A stretch of DNA of 64,000 nt from Mesorhizobium sp. (lineage in GTDB: Bacteria > Pseudomonadota > Alphaproteobacteria > Rhizobiales > Rhizobiaceae). The translations under genes and the position numbers were made by a program. Shown here one piece after another: positions 1 through 8,985 of this stretch. Position 1 is the first letter of the stretch, and each line of letters begins with the position of its first letter. The stretch lies in the NCBI GenBank assembly GCA_004963905.1, contig SUGL01000012.1, positions 62,001 to 126,000 on the forward strand, given 5' to 3'. The notes beneath the pieces were generated by a model. That model was given only the letters and a program-made list of their open reading frames with translations. It was not told the DNA's origin and did no database searches.

Positions 1-751
1 GCACGGCGTCGCGCATCGCAAGTGCGGCATGCCGCTCGAAGCCGCGACGGTTGAAGAGCCGCGAAAGCGCATCCGTTTCGGACTTCGACGTGGCTTCGGC
101 GAGCACGTCGCGCACCAGTATGGCGAGCGCAAGCAGCGCCACCGCCAAGCCGAACACGGTGCCGAGCGACTGCGACACCAGCGCATAGCTCGTCCCGACG
201 TAGGATTGGGGATTGGCGCCCCAGCCGCCCAACGCGCCGGCGATGAAAGGTTTCGAGGCGAACTGCGCGGCGCTCGCCGCGAGCACGAGCATCAATATGT
301 GGTCGAGTCGCCCGAGCCTCTGCCTGGAGGACAGCACGATGCCGAGAGCGGTGAACTGCATGGCGGCATAGGGAAGCTGATAGGCCATCATGCGGGTGAG
401 CGACTGGCGCGGCAGGTCCTGCACCAAATAGACGGCGACCGAGGACACGGCCAGGAAGAACAGCATCGGCGCCCAAGGCGGCGTCACACCGTATTTGTGG
501 GCAAGCCCGCCGTTGAAGGCGATGGTTGCGCCGAGGAAGACGGCGAAGGCTACGACAACCGGCAGCCGGGCATCGGCAAAGGCCGGGATGCTGAGTTCGA
601 TGGCGAAATAGGCCATGCCGAGCACATAGCCGAAGGCCAGCCAGCGCGCCGGCACACGCCCGACCTCATAGATGGCGATCGTCATGAAGGCCGCCGCCAG
701 AAGCCCGGCGACGAACAGATTGATCACCAGGATGAAATCAGCGCTGCCCAT
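1..751 (-). CDS. Diguanylate cyclase (GGDEF) membrane protein, 3' end outside the window
   Basis: The reading frame starts at an ATG at 751 and runs open through base 1, so the C-terminal part is missing. The N-terminal ~210 residues form several hydrophobic membrane segments beginning MGSADFILVINL. They are followed by the conserved entry into a GGDEF domain (SETDALSRLFNRRGFERHA), the same junction as in the neighbouring gene at 1112-2308. By family, such proteins make cyclic di-GMP from GTP at the inner membrane in response to a signal sensed by the membrane part. The GGDEF signature itself lies beyond the window, so catalytic competence cannot be judged. The two genes look like tandem paralogues. 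Confidence 0.8.
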   Translation of the reverse strand, partial: MGSADFILVINLFVAGLLAAAFMTIAIYEVGRVPARWLAFGYVLGMAYFAIELSIPAFADARLPVVVAFAVFLGATIAFNGGLAHKYGVTPPWAPMLFFLAVSSVAVYLVQDLPRQSLTRMMAYQLPYAAMQFTALGIVLSSRQRLGRLDHILMLVLAASAAQFASKPFIAGALGGWGANPQSYVGTSYALVSQSLGTVFGLAVALLALAILVRDVLAEATSKSETDALSRLFNRRGFERHAALAMRDAV

Positions 752-859
752 GTTCCTTGAGTCCCCCGGACAGAAAACCATCGACGGGCGAAAAACACGT
801 TAACGCGGGCCATGGTGCGGAACCGCAGGCCTTGGCGCTTAGCTGCAAGGCCGTTCGGT

Positions 860-1040
860 CGTCATTCCAGGGCGGAGCAAGGAGCGGAGCGACGCGCGCA
901 GACCCTGGAATCCATGCCGTTACGTCAGAGCGATTCCAGCGGTGCAGATTCTGCTCCGCTGCTTTCTTCGGCCGGGGTCACGGCATGGATCCTCGGGTCT
1001 ACGCGTCCGCTTCGCTTCCGCTCCGCCCGTGGATGACGAA
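860..1040. repeat. Family A nested palindromic repeat, copy 1
   Basis: The left arm starts CGTCATTCCAGGGCGGAGC and the right arm ends CCGCCCGTGGATGACGAA, so the ends are inverted. An inner inverted repeat around GCAGATTCTGC lies in the middle. It fills most of the 360-base gap between the two GGDEF genes, where I see no gene. Seven more copies occur in the window. Confidence 0.85.
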
Positions 1041-1111
1041 GTTCAGAAGCTTCGGCCAATCGCGAACGTGGCGATCGCCTTCTGGGTTTGGGGCAGCCCG
1101 AGGCCACCGTC

Positions 1112-2308
1112 TCAGCCGACGCCGACCGCTTCAGCCACGAAGACGGTTTCGGGGCGCTCGTAGGAGAGGCGGACGCTGTCGCGGCCGTTTCTCTTGGCCT
1201 TGTAGAGCGCCTCGTCGGCGCGCCGCATCAGCGGCGCCAGGCCTTCATTCCCGGTACGGGCGGCGACGCCGAAGCTCGCGGTCACCCTGACGCCGGAAGG
1301 AAGCCCGTCGATCGCTCCGGCCGAATAGTAGGTGCGGATCGCTTCGGCAAACAGGCGCGCCGAGGCGAGATCGCTGAGCGGCAGAAGCACGGCGAACTCC
1401 TCGCCGCCGATGCGGCCGGCAGCGCCCCGCGTGCCCGTGGCGAAACGCAGCTTGGCGGCGAAATCGGCAATCACCCGGTCGCCCGCCTCATGCCCGTGCC
1501 GGTCGTTCAACGCCTTGAAATGATCGAGGTCGGCAAGCACGAGCGCAACGGGAGATCCCGCCTTGGCGCATCGATCGAGCAGAAATGCCGCCCGATCCTC
1601 GAAGCCGCGGCGATTGAGGAGCCCCGACAGCGGGTCGGTCTGGGTCTCGGCCTTCAGCGCCTTCATCACGTCGAGCGCCGCCGCCGTGAACAGGCAGAGC
1701 GCGATCAGGAGCGACAAAAGCGCGTGCGACAGCAGCGCGGTCGTCCAATAGGACGAGCCGTAGAAACCGTCATAGCTCGGGAACGGCCCATGCGCGATGA
1801 CGACGATCAGGGTCCGGGCGGTGAAGTTCAGCGCCGAAAGCAACGACAGCATGAACAGGATCTTTTCGGTCGGTCCATTGTTGCGCACCGGCCTGAGCTC
1901 GGCCGCGACGAGCAGGCTCAAGCCGCCGAAGCCGAAATTCATGCTGAGCACGCGCCAGGTGAGATCCGGCTGGACGAACATGAACCATGCGAAGGCGGCG
2001 AGCCCGCCGCCGGTCATGATGCCGATGCCGATATAGGGCACACGCCGGCCGTAGCGGACGACGATCGCGCTGGAGAGACAGCAGGCGGCGATCGTGAAGC
2101 ATATGTTGGAGATCAGCTTGGTCGCCACCATGCCAAACGGAAGCGTGAAATATTGCAGCAGGAAACCCGGCGCCGACAGGCAGTAGCTCGCCGCCAGCAC
2201 CGCCAGATATGGGCGATGGCGCTGATGAAGCCACAGCACGAGGAACGCAGCGCCGAGCACCAGCGCTATCGTGGGATTGAGCAGCGCTATGAGCAGACCG
2301 GTGTCCAA
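1112..2308 (-). CDS. Diguanylate cyclase with N-terminal membrane sensor
   Basis: A 398-residue protein with about six or seven hydrophobic segments in residues 1-215, then a GGDEF domain. The domain carries the substrate motif DLDHFKALND (residues 260-269), the active-site motif GGEEF (301-305) and the closing ADEALYKAKRNGRD. It should condense two GTP into cyclic di-GMP at the inner membrane. The RxxD product-inhibition site normally five residues before GGEEF is not present (the stretch reads TGTRGAAGRI), so product inhibition through that site is unlikely. The upstream neighbour at 1-751 has the same architecture and orientation, with a family A repeat between them. Confidence 0.9.
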   Translation of the reverse strand: MDTGLLIALLNPTIALVLGAAFLVLWLHQRHRPYLAVLAASYCLSAPGFLLQYFTLPFGMVATKLISNICFTIAACCLSSAIVVRYGRRVPYIGIGIMTGGGLAAFAWFMFVQPDLTWRVLSMNFGFGGLSLLVAAELRPVRNNGPTEKILFMLSLLSALNFTARTLIVVIAHGPFPSYDGFYGSSYWTTALLSHALLSLLIALCLFTAAALDVMKALKAETQTDPLSGLLNRRGFEDRAAFLLDRCAKAGSPVALVLADLDHFKALNDRHGHEAGDRVIADFAAKLRFATGTRGAAGRIGGEEFAVLLPLSDLASARLFAEAIRTYYSAGAIDGLPSGVRVTASFGVAARTGNEGLAPLMRRADEALYKAKRNGRDSVRLSYERPETVFVAEAVGVG

Positions 2309-2433
2309 AGGACTGCGACTTCCCCAACTTTACCCAGGGGGAGATGCTAGTACGGAAGCGCAAACAAGCGGTTAAGCCAGGCTGCGGAACGGCTCCGGAA
2401 GACCGGCGTTTCCAACGGAAAAGGAGAACGCCG

Positions 2434-2748
2434 ATGGCCGCTACGATCACCTTGACCGATCACGATGCGATCCGTTCCTGGGCGGCGGCGCGCGCCGGAT
2501 TTCCGGCCGTGGTCGACGTGTCGCCCGAGGCCGGAACGCAACCCATGCTGCGCCTGGTCTTTGGCCAGACCGCCTATGAAGACAACGACCGCCCGGAGCG
2601 GCCGTTCAACGCCGGCGGCTACGAATTGGTCGAATGGGACGAATGGTTCAGGATTTTCGACGAGCAGAAACTGGCGCTGGTGGTCGCCACGGACGAGCCC
2701 GGCCGACGCGAGGAGTTCCATCAGATCATCCGGCGCGGCGACCGCTGA
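2434..2748 (+). CDS. Conserved small hypothetical protein (104 aa)
   Basis: The start at 2434 is chosen because AAGGAG lies at the right distance upstream. The product starts MAATITLTDHDAIRSWAAAR and is acidic, with no membrane segment or signal peptide. Short proteins of this type are widespread in rhizobia and are often mislabelled as 1,4-alpha-glucan branching enzyme, although at 104 residues it cannot be one. I do not recognise a catalytic motif. It is divergent from the GGDEF gene and converges on leuC across a 65-base gap. Confidence 0.75.
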   Translation: MAATITLTDHDAIRSWAAARAGFPAVVDVSPEAGTQPMLRLVFGQTAYEDNDRPERPFNAGGYELVEWDEWFRIFDEQKLALVVATDEPGRREEFHQIIRRGDR

Positions 2749-2813
2749 TCGCCGCAGGCAAAAGCCCGGATCACAAGCTGGTCCGGGGCCTTTGTCGCGT
2801 TCCAGGCCGGCCG

Positions 2814-4223
2814 TTACTTCCAGTCGCGGATGTCGACGAAGTGGCCGGCGATCGCAGCCGCCGCCGCCATGGCCGGCGACACCAGATGGGTGCGGCCCTT
2901 GAAACCTTGCCGGCCCTCGAAATTGCGGTTCGAGGTCGAGGCGCAGCGCTCGTGCGGCTTCAGCCGGTCGTCGTTCATGGCCAGGCACATCGAGCAGCCG
3001 GGCTCGCGCCAGTCGAAACCTGCGGCGACGAAGATCTTGTCGAGACCCTCGGCCTCGGCCTGTTCCTTGACCAGTCCGGAGCCCGGCACGATCATCGCAT
3101 TGACGCGCGGATTGACCTTCTTGCCCTCGACCACCTTGGCGGCGGCGCGCAGGTCCTCGATGCGGCCGTTGGTGCAGGAGCCGATGAAGACGCGGTCGAG
3201 CGCGATGTCGGTGATCCTGGTTCCCGGCGTCAGCCCCATATAATCGAGCGCGCGCAGCTTCGAGGAGCGCTTGTTCTCGTCGGCGATCTCTTCCGGATTG
3301 GGCACGACGCCCTGCACCGAGACGACGTCCTCGGGCGAAGAGCCCCAGGAAACGATCGGCGGCAGCTTCTGCGCATCGAGCACGACCACCTTGTCGAAAT
3401 GCGCGCCTTCGTCGGAATGCAGTGTCTTCCAATAAGCCATCGCCGCATCCCAGGCGGCGCCCTTGGGCGCGCGGGGCTTGTCCTTCACATAGGCGAAGGT
3501 GGTCTCGTCCGGCGCGATCAGGCCGGCCCGCGCCCCGCCTTCGATCGACATGTTGCAGATCGTCATGCGGCCTTCCATAGACAGCGAGCGGATCGCCTCG
3601 CCGGCATATTCGATGACATAGCCGGTGCCGCCGGCGGTGCCGATCTCGCCGATGATGGCGAGGATGATGTCCTTGGCGGTGACGCCTTCCGGAAGCTGGC
3701 CGTCGACGCGCACCAGCATGTTCTTGGCTTTGCGCTGGATCAGCGTCTGCGTCGCCAGCACATGTTCGACCTCCGACGTGCCGATGCCATGCGCCAGCGC
3801 GCCGAAAGCGCCATGGGTGGAAGTATGGCTGTCGCCGCAGACGATGGTCATGCCGGGGAGCGTAAAACCCTGCTCCGGCCCGATGATGTGGACGATGCCC
3901 TGGCGGACGTCGTTCTCGGAATAATAGTCGATGCCGAAATCCTTGGCGTTCCTGGCCAGCGCCTCGACCTGGATGCGGCTTTCCTCGTTCTTGATGCCGA
4001 ATTTGCGCTCGGGCGAGGTCGGCACGTTATGGTCGACCACGGCCAGCGTCTTTTCTGGGTGGCGAACTTTTCTGCCGCTCATGCGCAGGCCTTCGAAGGC
4101 CTGCGGGCTGGTAACCTCGTGGACGAGGTGGCGGTCGATATAGAGCAGGCAGGTGCCGTCGTCCTGGCGGTCGACGACATGGTCGTCGAAGATCTTGTCG
4201 TAGAGGGTGCGCGGTGCGCTCAT
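2814..4223 (-). CDS. leuC: 3-isopropylmalate dehydratase large subunit
   Basis: A 469-residue protein starting [17 protein letters not shown], of normal LeuC length. It isomerises 2-isopropylmalate to 3-isopropylmalate in leucine synthesis, with LeuD as partner. The three cysteines of the 4Fe-4S cluster are visible in [10 protein letters not shown] and [11 protein letters not shown], and [17 protein letters not shown] is conserved. LeuD is not in the window, which is common in this group where the two genes are unlinked. The frame stays open upstream, but the start at 4223 gives the family length. Confidence 0.97.
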   Translation of the reverse strand: MSAPRTLYDKIFDDHVVDRQDDGTCLLYIDRHLVHEVTSPQAFEGLRMSGRKVRHPEKTLAVVDHNVPTSPERKFGIKNEESRIQVEALARNAKDFGIDYYSENDVRQGIVHIIGPEQGFTLPGMTIVCGDSHTSTHGAFGALAHGIGTSEVEHVLATQTLIQRKAKNMLVRVDGQLPEGVTAKDIILAIIGEIGTAGGTGYVIEYAGEAIRSLSMEGRMTICNMSIEGGARAGLIAPDETTFAYVKDKPRAPKGAAWDAAMAYWKTLHSDEGAHFDKVVVLDAQKLPPIVSWGSSPEDVVSVQGVVPNPEEIADENKRSSKLRALDYMGLTPGTRITDIALDRVFIGSCTNGRIEDLRAAAKVVEGKKVNPRVNAMIVPGSGLVKEQAEAEGLDKIFVAAGFDWREPGCSMCLAMNDDRLKPHERCASTSNRNFEGRQGFKGRTHLVSPAMAAAAAIAGHFVDIRDWK

Positions 4224-4302
4224 GTGCGTAAATCCGTCGATATGAAATGGGAACAGCTGGCGCCGGGGCTGAAAGCCGGCGAAGCGACTTGAACAGTCGG
4301 CC

Positions 4303-4419
4303 TCAGCTAAGTCGGCTGGTGAGCGCGCCGCAGACGCGCGCGGCAAATCGCGACGGCAGGCGCTTCCTGTCCTGCAGCACGAAACCCTTATAGGCCGGAT
4401 CGCCGAAAAGCTCTTCCAT
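4303..4419 (-). CDS. Possible 38-residue protein upstream of leuC
   Basis: A short frame beginning [19 protein letters not shown], 79 bases upstream of leuC on the same strand. It is basic at the C-terminus ([18 protein letters not shown]). I recognise no family and see no clear ribosome binding site. It could be a small leader-type gene or a chance frame. Codon use looks like neighbouring real genes in its first half, which is the only positive sign. Confidence 0.25.
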   Translation of the reverse strand: MEELFGDPAYKGFVLQDRKRLPSRFAARVCGALTSRLS

Positions 4420-4544
4420 GGCGGGGTAGATAGCAATGTTTTGGCTTTTCGGCAATTGCGGCGTGCTTGGCAGAACCTGGGATCCACGCCCTCACGTCCA
4501 CACCTCCAGAGGGCAAAGGCGGAGCGCCAGGGTTGGCGAACTCG

Positions 4545-4767
4545 CGCCTTTCCTCTCCCCCGTCGATCGGGGGAGAGGTGGCGAGCGAAGCTCGACGGAG
4601 TGGGGGTCGACCCGGTTCGGCCATCGTTATTTCAAGCCAAGCAATGCCTCGGCTTGATCGGGGCTGTTGCGAGTTGTCAGCGGCGGCGCATTTGAGGACC
4701 GCCGTCCCCCACTCCGTCGCTGCTTCGCAGCGCCACCTCTCCCCCCTCCGGAGGGAGAGGAAGGGGG
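4545..4767. repeat. Composite palindromic repeat between two direct repeats
   Basis: Two hairpins (CCTCTCCCCCGTCGATCGGG with its partner, and CACCTCTCCCCCCTCCGG with its partner) face each other around a spacer, with GACGGAGTGGGGG and CCCCCACTCCGTC as inner arms. A direct repeat CCAGGGTTGGCGAACTCGC (4527-4545) recurs as CCAGGGTCGGCGAACTCAC (4768-4786) on the other side. The gap 4420-4789 holds nothing else. Confidence 0.7.
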
Positions 4768-4789
4768 CCAGGGTCGGCGAACTCACCGC

Positions 4790-5425
4790 TCACATCACCT
4801 CGAACACAAACGTCTTCACCAGCGCTTCCGGGTCGCCGATCGCGTAGCAGCGGAACCACGGGCTTTGCTCGACGAGACGCCATTTCCCTGCACGCTCCAA
4901 CTCGTCGAACACCGCTTGAAACCCGCCGCTCTCGAACACCTGGTCGCGCACGGTGAAGATGGCGTGGCCGCCGCTCTTCGTGATGCGCACCAGCTCGTGC
5001 AGGCCGGCGGCCGGAGCGTGGCCGATGGTGAAGACGCCGGTCGAGAAGAAGGCGCGGAAACGGCGGTCCGGCCAGGGCAGCGGCCCGCCGAGCATCGCCT
5101 TCTTCAGCTCGCTGTAGGCCTGGCGGCTGCCGGCGAGCTTCAGCATGTCGTCGGACAGGTCGAGACCGGCGATGTCGCCATAGCCCAGCGCCTTGAGCGA
5201 CGGCCCCGACAGGCCGGTGCCGCAGCCCGCGTCGAGCAGCGGGCCTTCGCCCGAAGGCACATGCCGCGCCACCCAGGCGGTGATGAGGAACGGCAGGAGA
5301 TAGCCGAGCGAGGCGGTCTCGCTGTCATAGGTCGCAGCCCATTCGGCATAGGCCTTGGCGAGCGCTTCCGGCGTCTCGGCCGTGTAGACGGAATCCAGCG
5401 CAGCATTGGCCTTGTCGAAATTCAT
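4790..5425 (-). CDS. Class I SAM-dependent methyltransferase
   Basis: A 211-residue cytoplasmic protein starting MNFDKANAALDSVYTAETPE. The start at 5425 follows a strong GGAGGAG. Motif I for S-adenosylmethionine binding is LLDAGCGTGLSG, followed by GLDLSDDMLKLA with the ribose-binding acidic residue. The N-terminal helix resembles small-molecule methyltransferases of the Williams-Beuren/UbiE-like type. The substrate cannot be told from the sequence. It lies downstream of an ABC permease gene on the same strand, 63 bases apart, so it may share a transcript. Confidence 0.85.
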   Translation of the reverse strand: MNFDKANAALDSVYTAETPEALAKAYAEWAATYDSETASLGYLLPFLITAWVARHVPSGEGPLLDAGCGTGLSGPSLKALGYGDIAGLDLSDDMLKLAGSRQAYSELKKAMLGGPLPWPDRRFRAFFSTGVFTIGHAPAAGLHELVRITKSGGHAIFTVRDQVFESGGFQAVFDELERAGKWRLVEQSPWFRCYAIGDPEALVKTFVFEVM

Positions 5426-5488
5426 GGGTCGGCTCCTCCCCGCCGCATGCATGTCATACCAAAAAGTAGCGCGGTCTTTGCCCGACGG

Positions 5489-6298
5489 CTATTCCTCATG
5501 CTGCCGGCGCAGCCGCTGCTCCAGCGCCCTGAGCGCCAGCGACAGGCCGACGGTTAGGATGAGATAGATATAGGCGACGATCGAGTAGGTCTCGAAGAAG
5601 CGGAAGGAGCCGGCGGCATAGATCTTGCCGAGCTGGGTGATGTCGGCGACGCCCAGCACCGAGACCAGCGATGAATCCTTGACCATGGCGACGAAGTCGT
5701 TGCCGAGCGGCGGCAGGATGGTGCGGATCGCCTGCGGAAAGACGATCAGCCGGAAACGCTGGACGCGCGTCAGCCCGAGCGCCTTGGCCGCTTCGATCTG
5801 ACCCTTCTCGACCGATTGGATGCCGGCCCGGAAGACCTCCGAGATGAAGGCCGAATAACCGATGGTCAGCGCCATGATGGCGCGCCACAGAAGCGAGATG
5901 TCGCGCACCAGAAGCTCGCCGAGGAAGCCCGCGCTTTGCAGCGGGGCCGTCAACGCGTTCCATGCCGCGACGAAGGCCGGCGCGCCGGCAAAGGCGATCC
6001 AGAACAGGAGCACCAGGATCGGCACGCCGCGGATGATCTCGACATAGAAGCGGGCGATCTGCCGCAGCCACTGCGAGCCGGACAACGCCATCAGCGCGAT
6101 GCCGAGCCCCAGCGCCGAGGCCAGGGCGAAAGCGACCACCGTGACGAAGACGGTGATGCCGATGCCCTTGGCGACGGTGGCGAACACCTCGGCATAGAGG
6201 TTGCTCGCGGCAATGGCGAGGGCGGCGGCGAGCGCAAGGGTGGCTGCCGCGGCCAGCCACCAGGGGAATTCTTTGGCGGAAGATGGTGCTGTCGGCAT
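5489..6298 (-). CDS. Amino-acid ABC transporter permease (HisM/GlnP family)
   Basis: A 269-residue inner-membrane protein with about five hydrophobic helices. It carries the polar amino acid permease signature FYVEIIRGVPILVLLFWIAF and the EAA loop EAAKALGLTRVQRFRLIVFPQA, which docks to the ATPase. By family it forms the channel for import of a polar amino acid with the binding protein encoded at 6557-7354. A family B palindrome separates the two genes. No second permease and no ATP-binding gene lie nearby, so the ATPase must be encoded elsewhere. Confidence 0.92.
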   Translation of the reverse strand: MPTAPSSAKEFPWWLAAAATLALAAALAIAASNLYAEVFATVAKGIGITVFVTVVAFALASALGLGIALMALSGSQWLRQIARFYVEIIRGVPILVLLFWIAFAGAPAFVAAWNALTAPLQSAGFLGELLVRDISLLWRAIMALTIGYSAFISEVFRAGIQSVEKGQIEAAKALGLTRVQRFRLIVFPQAIRTILPPLGNDFVAMVKDSSLVSVLGVADITQLGKIYAAGSFRFFETYSIVAYIYLILTVGLSLALRALEQRLRRQHEE

Positions 6299-6342
6299 CA
6301 GGCGATGCCTGCCGGACAGACATCGCGAAGGCAGGGCGCCAA

Positions 6343-6504
6343 GGCACCCCCCTCTGGCCTGCCGGGCATCTCCCCCTCAAGGGGGGAGATTGGCGGCTGC
6401 ACCGATGGCACCTTTCTTTCAGCGTTGATGATTGGCGAAAGCCGATGCGAGGTTCGATCTCCCCCCTTGAGGGGGAGATGCCCGGCAGGGCAGAGGGGGG
6501 TGCC
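6343..6504. repeat. Family B RIME-like palindromic element, copy 1
   Basis: Perfect inverted ends GGCACCCCCCTCTG and CAGAGGGGGGTGCC enclose two smaller hairpins built on TCTCCCCCxxxxGGGGGAGAT. The size and CTCCCC cores recall the rhizobial RIME elements. It lies between the permease and binding-protein genes of one transport system. Confidence 0.85.
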
Positions 6505-6556
6505 CAGGCGCAATGTCAGCGCGATTTCCCGCAAACCCACCGCCCGCAACAGGAGC

Positions 6557-7354
6557 CTACTGCCCCATCTTGTAATCAAGGAACCACTTCTTGTTCAGCG
6601 CGTCCAGCGTGCCGTCGGCCTTGAGCGCGGCGATCGCGGCGTTGACCGGCTTCACCAGGTCGGAGCCCTTCGGGAAGATGAAGCCGAAATCCTCGGTGCC
6701 GAGCGGCCCGCCGATCAGCTTGAGCTTGCCTTCGGAGGCGTCGACATAGCCCTTGCCGGCGGTGCCGTCGGTGAGCACCACGTCGACGTCGCCGGACTTC
6801 AGCGCCTGTACGGTCGCGCCAAAAGTCTCGAACAGCTTGATGCGCGGATTCTGCTCGTTGCCGTCGAGAACGCTGTAGACCGCGGTGTAGAAGGGCGTGG
6901 TGCCCGGCTGGGCGCCGATCAGCCCGTCCTTGAAGGCGCCGAAAGTCTTGGCGTCGGTGAAGCGATTTTCATCGCCGCGCACCAGCATGAACTGTTCCGA
7001 GCGCATATAGGGGTCGGAAAAGTCCACCTTCTGCTTGCGGTCATCCTTGATGGTGATGCCGGTCATGCCGATGTTGTACTGGTTGTCGGAAACCGCCTGG
7101 ATCATCGCGTCCCAGGAGGTGTTCTGGTACTCGACCTTGAAGTTCAGCCGCTTGGCGATCTCGTCCATGGCGTCATATTCCCAGCCGATCTGCTTGCCGG
7201 TCTTCTTGTCGATGAACTGCAGCGGCGGATAGGCGTTCTCCGTCACCACCACGACCTTCTTGCCGCCAAGATCGGGCAGCGTATCGGCGAGCGCGGCGAC
7301 GGGCGCGAGAAGGCAGGCCAGCAGGCCGGCCAGAAGCAGTTTCGACTTGGTCAT
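6557..7354 (-). CDS. Amino-acid ABC transporter substrate-binding protein
   Basis: A 265-residue periplasmic protein with a clear signal peptide ([20 protein letters not shown], cleavage after ALA near residue 23). The mature part has the family 3 solute-binding pattern: [39 protein letters not shown] and VDFSDPYM. The start at 7354 is preferred because GGGGAG precedes it and it puts the signal peptide at the N-terminus. It would deliver a polar amino acid to the permease downstream. The ligand is not deducible from the sequence. Confidence 0.92.
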   Translation of the reverse strand: MTKSKLLLAGLLACLLAPVAALADTLPDLGGKKVVVVTENAYPPLQFIDKKTGKQIGWEYDAMDEIAKRLNFKVEYQNTSWDAMIQAVSDNQYNIGMTGITIKDDRKQKVDFSDPYMRSEQFMLVRGDENRFTDAKTFGAFKDGLIGAQPGTTPFYTAVYSVLDGNEQNPRIKLFETFGATVQALKSGDVDVVLTDGTAGKGYVDASEGKLKLIGGPLGTEDFGFIFPKGSDLVKPVNAAIAALKADGTLDALNKKWFLDYKMGQ

Positions 7355-7524
7355 AACAAACTCCCCGAACGTGATTGGCCGCACGATCCCTGCGCGCCAA
7401 GAGAAAAACCGGCGCCGACTTTAGCTTGCCGCAAGCGCCTTGCAAGCCGATCAACTGCGACCTTAAGCGTCGGCATGGATTTCAATGCCTCTGGGAGATG
7501 ATTTCGAGAACGGTCCTTGCGCGA

Positions 7525-8025
7525 TCAGTCCTGCTCGGCGGCGGCCTCGCGCAATCCCGCGACCAGCCGGGTAAGCGTGCCGTGCAGGGCTTTGAGCTCG
7601 GCTCGCTCCAGCGGCATGCTGCAGGCTAGCGCTGCCTGCACATCCTTCATCTTCGCGCGCAGCGCCTGGCCTTTTGCCGTCGGTTCGACCAGCACCCGGC
7701 GCTCGTCGGCGGCATCGCGACGGCGGGTGACGAGGCCACCGGCCTCCATCCGCTTGATCAGCGGCGTCAGCGTCGCCGAATCGAGACCCAGCGCCTCGCC
7801 GAGCTCACCGATGGTCATGGGTGAGCGCTGCCACAGCGCCAGCATCGCCAGATACTGCGGATAGGTGAGGCCGAGCGGATCGAGCAGCGGCCGGTAGAGC
7901 CTGGTCATCAGGCCGCTCGCCGAATAGAGCGCGAAGCAGAGCTGCTGGTCGAGACGCGGAACGGCGATCGTCCCGGCGGTATCCGCCGGGACATCTCCGG
8001 GTCTGGTTTCGATCTTCGTCGTCAT
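7525..8025 (-). CDS. ohrR: MarR-family organic peroxide sensor repressor OhrR
   Basis: A 166-residue winged-helix repressor. LDQQLCFALYSAS contains the reactive cysteine (Cys30) in the position conserved in OhrR, and ALTYPQY-like residues follow (GLTYPQYLAML). The DNA-binding part is MTIGELGEALGLDSATLTPL with the wing DAADERRV. A second cysteine (Cys135, ALACSMPL) fits the two-cysteine type known from Xanthomonas, in which oxidation forms a disulfide that releases DNA. It overlaps the ohr stop by four bases (ATGA), so the two are translationally coupled. Confidence 0.93.
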   Translation of the reverse strand: MTTKIETRPGDVPADTAGTIAVPRLDQQLCFALYSASGLMTRLYRPLLDPLGLTYPQYLAMLALWQRSPMTIGELGEALGLDSATLTPLIKRMEAGGLVTRRRDAADERRVLVEPTAKGQALRAKMKDVQAALACSMPLERAELKALHGTLTRLVAGLREAAAEQD

Positions 8026-8456
8026 GCCGCCTTTGCCGCAAGCGCCACCGTGGAAAGCGCCACGTCGATGTTGCCCCGGATGGCGTTGGAATAGGGGCAG
8101 ACCTGGTGCGCTTCCGATACAAGCGCCTCCGCGCTCGCCTGATCAAGGCCTTTCGTCTCCGCCGCCAGCGCGACGCCGAGCCTGAAGCCGCCCTGGTCGT
8201 TCGGATGGAGGCTGACGGTTGCCGTCACTGCCGCGTCCTCGAGCGGCAGCTTCTTCTTGCGCGCCACGAAGCGGATGGCGCTTTCGAAGCAGGCGGCATA
8301 GCCGGCGGCGAAAAGCTGCTCGGGATTGGTGGCGCCACCCTGCCCGCCGAGCTCCTTCGGCATCGCCAGATCGAGTTTGAGCAGACCGTCGCTGGTCTCG
8401 GCATGGCCCGCGCGGCCACCAACGACGCGAGCCTGGGTGGTGTAGAGTGCTGACAT
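8022..8456 (-). CDS. ohr: Organic hydroperoxide resistance protein Ohr
   Basis: A 144-residue OsmC/Ohr family peroxidase starting MSALYTTQARVVGGRAGH. The peroxidatic cysteine is Cys56 in AAGYAACFESA and the resolving cysteine is Cys120 in AHQVCPYSNA, the two residues that define Ohr. It reduces organic and fatty-acid hydroperoxides using lipoylated dihydrolipoamide-type donors. The start at 8456 is chosen over 8468 because GGAGACGGAA sits just upstream and the length then matches the family. An inverted repeat 17 bases upstream is a likely OhrR operator. Confidence 0.95.
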   Translation of the reverse strand: MSALYTTQARVVGGRAGHAETSDGLLKLDLAMPKELGGQGGATNPEQLFAAGYAACFESAIRFVARKKKLPLEDAAVTATVSLHPNDQGGFRLGVALAAETKGLDQASAEALVSEAHQVCPYSNAIRGNIDVALSTVALAAKAA

Positions 8457-8472
8457 TTCCGTCTCCATTTAT

Positions 8473-8499
8473 CTTGTGCACGATCATTTAGTGTACAAG
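8473..8499. promoter_or_regulatory. Candidate OhrR operator upstream of ohr
   Basis: CTTGTGCAC (8473-8481) and GTGTACAAG (8491-8499) form an inverted repeat with one mismatch and a 9-base spacer. It lies just upstream of ohr and near where a promoter would sit. OhrR is known to repress ohr in other bacteria. That this is its site is an inference. Confidence 0.6.
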
Positions 8500-8570
8500 G
8501 TAATTGCATGTCAAGCCACAATGTGCGCCCCTCTCAGATGTTCGGATGGATGAGAGGCAACCCCGATGGT

Positions 8571-8898
8571 CGTCATCCACGGGCGGAGCGACGCGAAGCG
8601 GAGCGCAGACCCGCAGACCCGAGGATCAAAGCTTTGCCGCGGCGTGGAAACCTGAACGCTGGCAGGACAGAAGGCGTGAGGGAACATCTTCGTCATTCTA
8701 GGGCGGAGCAAGGAGCGAAGCGACGCGCGCAGACCCTAGAATCCATGCCATAGCCGCCGAGCGCTGCCGCGGTGCAGACCTACATTTTCAAAGGTTAGAC
8801 GGGGTTCCATTCTCTACCGCCGCATTCCTCGCGAAAGTAACGGCATGGATTCTAGGGTCTCCGCTCCGCTTCGCGTCGCTCCGCCCTAGAATGACGAA
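8571..8898. repeat. Family A nested palindromic repeat, copy 2 (double)
   Basis: A partial left-arm unit (8571-8632) is followed by a full copy running from CGTCATTCTAGGGCGGAGC (8691) to CCGCCCTAGAATGACGAA (8898). With the ohr operator and the rplS terminator it accounts for most of the 529-base gap between ohr and rplS. No gene is seen in that gap. Confidence 0.85.
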
Positions 8899-8940
8899 AA
8901 CGCGAAGGCTTCGATCAAATTCCAAACGCTACAAAACGCA

Positions 8941-8962
8941 AAAGGCGGCCGAAGCCGCCTTT
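8941..8962 (-). terminator. Rho-independent terminator of rplS
   Basis: Read on the minus strand, AAAGGCGGCTTCGGCCGCC is a stable hairpin with a TTCG loop, followed by TTTTGCGTTTTG. It lies 24 bases after the rplS stop. Confidence 0.85.
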
Positions 8963-8985
8963 CCAAACAGGTCTGTCGAAGAACC

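Noticed and set aside
860..1040. A CRISPR array, because the same arms recur along the window
   Set aside because: The copies are dispersed by kilobases, inverted and palindromic, with no regular spacers and no cas genes.
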